DNA of 64,000 nucleotides from Rotaria macrura (taxonomy: Eukaryota; Rotifera; Eurotatoria; Philodinida; Philodinidae): assembly GCA_900239685.1 (NCBI GenBank), contig OENT01000751.1, positions 1 through 64,000 of the forward strand, written 5' to 3'. How positions within the stretch are numbered: position 1 is the first letter of the stretch; every line of letters begins with the position of its first letter. A model generated the notes under the pieces. That model did no database searches, was not told where the DNA came from, and saw nothing but the letters and a program-made list of their open reading frames with translations. A program made the translations under genes and the position numbers. Below are positions 62,007 through 64,000 of the stretch, one piece after another.

Positions 62007-64000
62007 AGTTATTATAGGAATCGCATGTCTGTTTGAAGATTCAACAATTACTATACCGATCTCATAAAGATTTCGATTATTTTAGACTACAATAATCTAT
62101 GTAACCCGTATCGTTTATTGACTTCAATACACAATGACACAACCACTCAAGTGCTAAGCAGCGTATGAATTGACTGCACAGTTTCAGCAACAGAATCGCT
62201 CTGTCGTACACATACAGTCAAACTTCGGATTTAGTAAATGAGAACACCGGATTTGCTTCTGCTTTAACAATGAATTAGCAGCTAAATATTCTAGAGACAT
62301 TATTTTTTAGAAACTCCACAAGCAATCGATTGGGCAAAGACAACTTTGTTTCAGTTCACGCTACCCACGATTTAGAACTTATTCAATGCGTGATTCTGAA
62401 AAACTGAAGTAAATTGAAATATTATGATTTAGAAAAAAGTCGTTGTTCCTTCGTAGCCAATATAGATTTCGGAGACGTGTTGTATAAGTTGCATCGACGA
62501 AAATATCCACTATTGAACAAAACAAGCGTCAAAAATTTAACAATGTCATCGTGATGAAGGAATTATATGTCATAAAATGACCTTTGCAATTGTTATTGAG
62601 TAGCAAGAGTGATATGAGACATATTATGCATATACTATTTGTGAGCCTCATCCTACTAAATACTAGTGGAACGCAATGTTTATTAGATACCTGCAGCCCT
62701 ACACTACCCTAACCTATAACCTACCCTAGGATAGGGTAGGGTAACGAAATCGATACCTCTACAGGACTCTAATGTTGAGCATCAATTAAATGTTTCCATT
62801 GATAATTATAAAAACTTGAAGAAAACTGAACTAGTTTAAAAAATGGTCTGTCAGCATGCCTATCAAGTATAAAAGTAACTGAATCATAAGCACTGCGCTT
62901 TCTTTTTAGACTGTAATCTAATAAAAAAGGAATAGATGGCAGCTTTGCCTATTCAATACTTTGATTAGAAAAAGAGAAGAAGTCGGGCTTTTGAAGGCGT
63001 CCCGTTCTCTCATGTGTATCCATAGCCACTGCAATTATTGAATCATCCTGAACAAAAAATATAGCTTCTGAATGATCTATCCCGTAGCTTTGATATATTC
63101 AAGAAATCAGAATTCTATATTTCTGCTGACGTTGCCTAGTGACTCGTCTGAAATCGTTTCAAATGATAGAGGGTAGATAGTGCCTTTGATTGATTAATTG
63201 AGGCATTGTTTGCCTAACTAGTGTAGTTCGAAATATTTTCACTAGGCTTTGATCAGATTTTGACTCATACTTTTACATCTATCTCTCCTCCTACTCAATA
63301 AATATTCTGTAACACAAAGAAAATAAATCAAGAGTAAGTAGAATTTAACACAACATTGGCGTGTGTCGCTCATCTTTTGAAAATAATACCCTTCTGCATT
63401 GGCCGATACAATTATTTCATCCTTTCCTAGAAAATAAACATTCTATTCTTAATAAACTCCTTGCTGTATTTGTCATTATATTTTAGAAAAGAATAAGCAA
63501 CTAGTCACCCATTTTAGGAAACTGACGAAACTGTTCCACTATTGGAAATTTATATTAGTAGTAGAATTGATAGTTCTCATTTTGTTCGATTTAATAATAA
63601 ATCATCCTTCTTAAAGATTTGAAGCCAAGTATTCACTTAAAACCTTCAATCATGCAATATATGTTCACAGCACTTGTAAAATTTCATGAACAGAAAATAA
63701 TCATAAATTCTATTTTACTATCAAACATGATCGCGTTGCTGCTTTACTGATATAATAAATGTTATCTGTTGTTGTTGTTGTTGTTGTTGATTTTTGTTCG
63801 AGATTTTTTATTTATATAATCTACAGATGTCTTGTTTGATGCATGCGAAATACGTATCGTTATCTTTCTGTTCTTTGGCAGACAGCTTTGATAGATGTTT
63901 GCTGACAAAAAGATATTTTGATACTGTTGTATGAGATTCATGAAGTAGAAAAAGAAACACTAGTGGTTATTTTCATCAAATATACATATAATAAGAATGG
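62007..64000. other. Intergenic, no gene recognised; (GTT)n at ~63768-63790
   Basis: No convincing coding sequence. It contains a perfect inverted repeat at 62720-62740 and a (GTT)n microsatellite. Confidence 0.5.
62720..62740. repeat. Short perfect hairpin CCTACCCTA-GGA-TAGGGTAGG
   Basis: Nine-nt arms with a 3 nt loop sit inside a CCCTA-rich patch (62695-62750). Parts of the surrounding block recur in the SCFD2 intron near 59250-59320. Confidence 0.6.

Noticed and set aside
62700-62750. Telomere-like CCCTA repeats
   Set aside because: Irregular, few units and centred on a hairpin; bdelloid telomeric repeats known to me are of a different type, and genes lie on the near side without subterminal structure.
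1-64000. CRISPR arrays, bacterial operons, viral genes
   Set aside because: No regularly spaced direct repeats, no ribosome-binding-site-led gene strings, and no recognisable viral structural or replication proteins; genes are spliced and eukaryotic.

Overview
The window looks like nuclear DNA from a metazoan, most likely a bdelloid rotifer (Rotaria/Adineta type). It is strongly AT-rich. Genes are split by GT-AG introns, many only about 40-80 nt. Conserved animal genes (classical dynamin, SCFD2, MTHFSD, a TBCK-like kinase) sit beside fast-evolving F-box/LRR-like and B-box genes of the kind I associate with bdelloids. The taxon is an inference, not a proof. I rebuilt exon structures by hand from splice sites and phase. 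For the complete genes (dynamin, SCFD2, the two B-box genes, the MTHFSD-like gene, the HAD gene, the second F-box gene) the summed exon lengths are a whole number of codons.

Layout. 1-3.8 kb: no recognisable gene, but a cluster of short repeated motifs. 3.8-4.1 kb: last exon of a + strand gene. 4.46-5.57 and 8.48-9.92 kb (both -): two F-box/LRR-like genes; the second has an inverted copy of its 3' end nearby. 10.07-14.75 kb (-): B-box gene with a 2.8 kb intron. 15-18 kb: two long inverted-repeat structures and a tRNA-like gene. 20.87-22.64 kb (-): second B-box gene. 27.2-32.6 kb (-): MTHFSD-like cyclo-ligase-domain gene with an unusual N-terminus. 33.0-35.9 kb (-): pseudokinase resembling the TBCK kinase region. 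40.4-50.5 kb (-): complete 24-exon dynamin. 55.2-56.0 kb (-): HAD-fold phosphatase-like gene. 56.4-61.7 kb (-): SCFD2, a Sec1/Munc18-like protein. Every resolved gene except the first partial one is on the minus strand.

Functional themes. Dynamin (membrane fission), SCFD2 (SM family, SNARE handling) and a TBCK-like pseudokinase (TBC/Rab biology in other animals) all touch membrane traffic. Nothing shows they are co-regulated; their proximity may be chance.

The most striking non-genic signal is a set of long foldback (inverted-repeat) elements. Two copies of one ~470 bp family lie at 15.18-15.64 and 38.98-39.45 kb. A 613 bp element lies in a MTHFSD intron. A ~1.8 kb element fills nearly a whole dynamin intron and itself carries a ~167 bp hAT-like MITE with an 8 bp target duplication. 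A single N at 43626 falls where one arm lacks about 190 nt present in the other, which suggests an assembly gap at the palindrome. Several conserved genes have introns of 1.4-2.8 kb, unlike the compact introns around them.
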